Origin: Dyadobacter luticola
GTDB lineage: Bacteria; Bacteroidota; Bacteroidia; Cytophagales; Spirosomataceae
Length of the DNA: 64,000 nucleotides
Direction: 5' to 3'
Assembly (NCBI RefSeq): GCF_005860805.1
Contig: NZ_VCEJ01000002.1
Location: 1,844,375 to 1,908,374 of the forward strand
This document shows positions 61,788 to 64,000 of the stretch, piece by piece. Every line of letters begins with the position of its first letter. Position 1 is the stretch's first letter. A program made the translations under genes and the position numbers. The notes beneath the pieces were generated by a model. That model was not told the DNA's origin, did no database searches, and saw only the letters and a list, made by a program, of their open reading frames with translations.

Positions 61788-63836
61788 CTACTTCACGACA
61801 GGAAATGCGACAATCCTCACCTTTGTAAACCCATAAGGCACCAGCGTAATCTTCTCAACAGTCGGGCTTACTTCACCTTTGTAAATCCCTTCCCGATCCG
61901 AAACCGGCTGCCGAGCCAGGCCATCGACAATTTTCCAGTTTGGAATCTTTTTCGCCGAAGCTGTGATTTCAATCGGTGCATGCGCCAGGTTCCATACAAA
62001 ATTCTGGCCCACAGGCTTCACTACGTTCACAGTTAGATTGTTAACCGGATCTTTCACAGTCTGCAAGACCAACCCATAATTCCAATCCGATTTTGGAAAA
62101 ACATTGAAATAATCACCCTCCTCTTTCTGCGTTTCCTTCTCCCATCTTTCCTCCAATTTCAATGCATATACCAGCGGCCCACGCTCAACCGTACGCGAAT
62201 TCTTGCCCCAATTTGAAGTAGAAACCTGCATCGGCAGCTGCAATGTCAGCTTGTCACTATTTTTCCAAGTACGATTGATTGTAATCACTTGCCCGCCTTT
62301 ATGTTTCCTTAACTCCTTGCCATTCAAGGCAATTACTCCCTCTTTACACCAGGAAGGAATTCTCAGCCGCAAAGGAAATGCGACATCCTTCGCCATCGAA
62401 AATGAAAAATTTACGGCGTCCTCAAAAGGATAATTGGTCGCTTCATCAATAGTCACCTCCGTGCCCGAAGCACCCACTTTCGTCTTGATTTCATTCGGAC
62501 TAAATGCCAAGGCCGCCAGCCCTTTATCCGCCGTAGCGTACCACAAATGACTCGCGAACTTCGTCCAGCTCTGGTGCATGTTGGCGAGGCAGCAAGTGTA
62601 GCCGCTACGCATGCCCAGCACATTGTTCATTTCCCGGTCGAAAGGCAGCGAAAAGTCGAAAACACCGCGACTGATCTGTACCTGATTGGCGATCTGAAAG
62701 TATTGTTTCGCATTGTAATCATCCGTAGTCTGCGTCGGTAACGCATTGAAAGTCATCCTTTCCAGCGCATCCATATATTGTATGTCGCCCGTGATGGCAA
62801 TAATTTCTTCCAGTGAGTACATCGCTTCCGCAATCGCGCAAAGCTCAACTCCCTGCGTCGGCGCATTTCCGTGTAGATCTTCATCACCCGAAAAAACGCC
62901 CATCGGCAAACCGTGCAGGTTCATAATATCCGTAAAACCCGTTTTAAGGTCGTTGAGATACTTTTCGTTTTTGGTTCGCTGATAATTAATGGCGGGAGAT
63001 TTCAGGGCCATGCCGACATTTACGGCATGCCGCTGCATCCATTTTTCGTTGTTTTGCTGGGCTGCCGCATTCATCACCCAGTCGCGGCTGCCGAGCAAAT
63101 TACTCCACGGAAAAGCCTGTGCTTCAATTCGTTCCGCCAGTTCCAGAAGTGATTTATCTTTGGTAATGTTGTAAAGCCACTGCGCCATCATCACATTATC
63201 CGCCCCGCGCGATTCTGCCCACTCGGTCCATTTTCCAAGAGGACAACTTTTCAGCGCCTGCGACTGATACTTAAAATACTTGGTCATAAAGGGGATTACG
63301 CGCGCATCATTCGTAGCCTGGTAATATTGCCGTATTACTTTCAGCATCACCATTTTAGGCCACCAATCTTCACCCGCCGCACAATTATCCGGCGTGATCT
63401 GCTTTTTCTTCTCCCGCTCCTCCTTCGTAATCGGCCCGAAATATCCCGAAGGCCGCTGATTCTCAATCGTCCAGTTAATGTATTTGGTCACTTTTCCCTT
63501 CATTGCCGGATCGTCCAGCAAATAAGCCAGCGGCACCGCGCCATCGAGCCAGTAAGGCGTCTCCTCCCAGCCATCCCCGTGGCCTCCCAGCCACCCATTA
63601 TCATTTTTCACCTTCGCATACACCTCATCCAAATGCCCAGTCGTCCCATTTTTCATAATCACCAACTGATCACGCAGCCAACCTTTCGGCTTGATTGAAC
63701 CTAACGGTATCTCCGTATACGGTTGTACCGGCTTGGGTTGGGCCTGAGTAATCGTATTCTGAGAAAGTAAAAGGAATAAAACGAGAATACTGATTTTTAG
63801 AAGCGAGAAATGAAGGTAGTAGGAATATTGGCGCAT
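61788..63836 (-). CDS. GH127-like beta-L-arabinofuranosidase family protein (DUF1680)
   Basis: From ATG 63834-63836 the protein has 682 residues (a TTG at 63885-63887 would add 17) with a signal peptide ending TITQAQ. An (alpha/alpha)6 barrel is expected (repeated WWPKMVMLKVIRQYY-type helices) followed by beta domains. The zinc-ligand set of characterised GH127 enzymes, Glu-x-Cys plus adjacent Cys-Cys with the first Cys as nucleophile, is visible as Glu331, Cys333, Cys415 and Cys416. So it may be active on L-arabinofuranosides or a related sugar. It is convergent with the hydrolase gene, with a short hairpin (61765-61788) and no T-run between them. Confidence 0.9.
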   Translation of the reverse strand: MRQYSYYLHFSLLKISILVLFLLLSQNTITQAQPKPVQPYTEIPLGSIKPKGWLRDQLVIMKNGTTGHLDEVYAKVKNDNGWLGGHGDGWEETPYWLDGAVPLAYLLDDPAMKGKVTKYINWTIENQRPSGYFGPITKEEREKKKQITPDNCAAGEDWWPKMVMLKVIRQYYQATNDARVIPFMTKYFKYQSQALKSCPLGKWTEWAESRGADNVMMAQWLYNITKDKSLLELAERIEAQAFPWSNLLGSRDWVMNAAAQQNNEKWMQRHAVNVGMALKSPAINYQRTKNEKYLNDLKTGFTDIMNLHGLPMGVFSGDEDLHGNAPTQGVELCAIAEAMYSLEEIIAITGDIQYMDALERMTFNALPTQTTDDYNAKQYFQIANQVQISRGVFDFSLPFDREMNNVLGMRSGYTCCLANMHQSWTKFASHLWYATADKGLAALAFSPNEIKTKVGASGTEVTIDEATNYPFEDAVNFSFSMAKDVAFPLRLRIPSWCKEGVIALNGKELRKHKGGQVITINRTWKNSDKLTLQLPMQVSTSNWGKNSRTVERGPLVYALKLEERWEKETQKEEGDYFNVFPKSDWNYGLVLQTVKDPVNNLTVNVVKPVGQNFVWNLAHAPIEITASAKKIPNWKIVDGLARQPVSDREGIYKGEVSPTVEKITLVPYGFTKVRIVAFPVVK

Positions 63837-63883
63837 CAGTTTCAAAGATTTAGGCTGGCAGATATGATATCTAATGTTGCAAA

Positions 63884-64000
63884 TCAAAGAGTTTCCACCA
63901 AATCCGCAATCGTTTTCATCGGCAATATCATTTTTGCGGAATCAGAAAGCGGCACAAAACCATAACCGGCGTAAAACTTTTTTGCCCGCTCGTCAATAGG
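63884..64000 (-). CDS. GNAT-family acetyltransferase, C-terminal fragment at window edge
   Basis: The last 38 codons of a minus-strand gene are visible: PIDERAKKFYAGYGFVPLSD followed by MILPMKTIADLVETL and a stop at 63884-63886. The motif A-x-x-FYxxxGFxPL and the MILPMKTI tail are typical of the GNAT C-terminus, and the tail resembles the AtaT/TacT toxin-type acetyltransferases. The rest is outside the window, so neither the start nor a partner antitoxin can be judged. The stop lies 48 bases before the GH127-like start. Confidence 0.8.
   Translation of the reverse strand, partial: PIDERAKKFYAGYGFVPLSDSAKMILPMKTIADLVETL

Noticed and set aside
61765-61788. Hairpin between convergent hydrolase and GH127-like genes as a terminator
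   Set aside because: Ten-base stem with one mismatch but no T-run on either strand.

Overview
The window looks like chromosomal DNA from a Bacteroidota bacterium, most likely order Cytophagales and close to Dyadobacter. The genus is an inference from overall protein character, not from a search. The pointers are a SusC/SusD pair, a type IX secretion sorting domain, LytTR two-component genes, AraC regulators with membrane-spanning N-termini, many signal peptides ending in AQ, and almost no Shine-Dalgarno sequences. About 50 protein genes and one tRNA (tRNA-Arg, anticodon CCG) are supported. No rRNA, CRISPR array, insertion sequence or prophage was seen. No gene-free stretch exceeds 300 bases; the longest gaps (18947-19223, 36232-36510, 21549-21793, 43084-43326, 53228-53452, 2046-2267) appear to be regulatory.

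Region 1 (1-16071) looks like an amino-sugar utilisation locus. On the minus strand are a PfkB sugar kinase cut by the window edge and an AgaS-type galactosamine-6-phosphate isomerase/deaminase. Divergent from them are an S9 peptidase and an EamA transporter. Then comes a tightly packed plus-strand operon: two secreted propeller-like proteins, a GH123-like hydrolase, a DUF5107-TPR protein, a secreted esterase, a stand-alone ACT-domain protein and a DeoR/AgaR-type regulator. Region 2 (16132-19036) is a small accessory cluster: an antitoxin/MazF pair, a nucleotidyltransferase-HEPN fusion, a frameshifted Rpn nuclease and a DoxX-like membrane protein. Region 3 (19224-26575) holds a GH20 hexosaminidase and a SusC/SusD pair, flanked by clear terminators. 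Together with region 1 it suggests capture, trimming and catabolism of an N-acetylhexosamine-containing glycan.

Region 4 (26623-36231) holds an HExxH protein with a barrel-like tail, an S41 peptidase, a membrane AraC regulator, a 1262-residue T9SS-exported beta-helix protein, a 2'-5' RNA ligase-like protein, an FMN reductase and a RidA protein. Region 5 (36511-44688) is a signalling block: an RsbQ-like hydrolase overlapping a PAS histidine kinase, two single-domain response regulators, a CheB-CheR-PAS-histidine kinase fusion, and a zinc metalloprotease with a tectonin-like propeller. Region 6 (44719-54589) has a TonB-dependent receptor, two AraC regulators, a lipoprotein, a second RidA, an SDR, a LytS/LytTR pair, a LuxR-type regulator and an NTF2-like secreted protein. 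Region 7 (54721-64000) has the tRNA, a NUDIX hydrolase, an outer-membrane protein, glycogen branching enzyme, an M19 dipeptidase, an exported acetolactate decarboxylase, a lysophospholipase-like hydrolase, a GH127-like enzyme and the end of a GNAT acetyltransferase.

The most promising system is the split aga-like locus (agaS, pfkB, DeoR regulator) joined to an unusual secreted operon. Candidate CTTTC-N5-CTTTC operator sites lie in front of three of its units. The second is the RsbQ-like hydrolase fused by gene overlap to a PAS histidine kinase, which may be a small-molecule sensing module.
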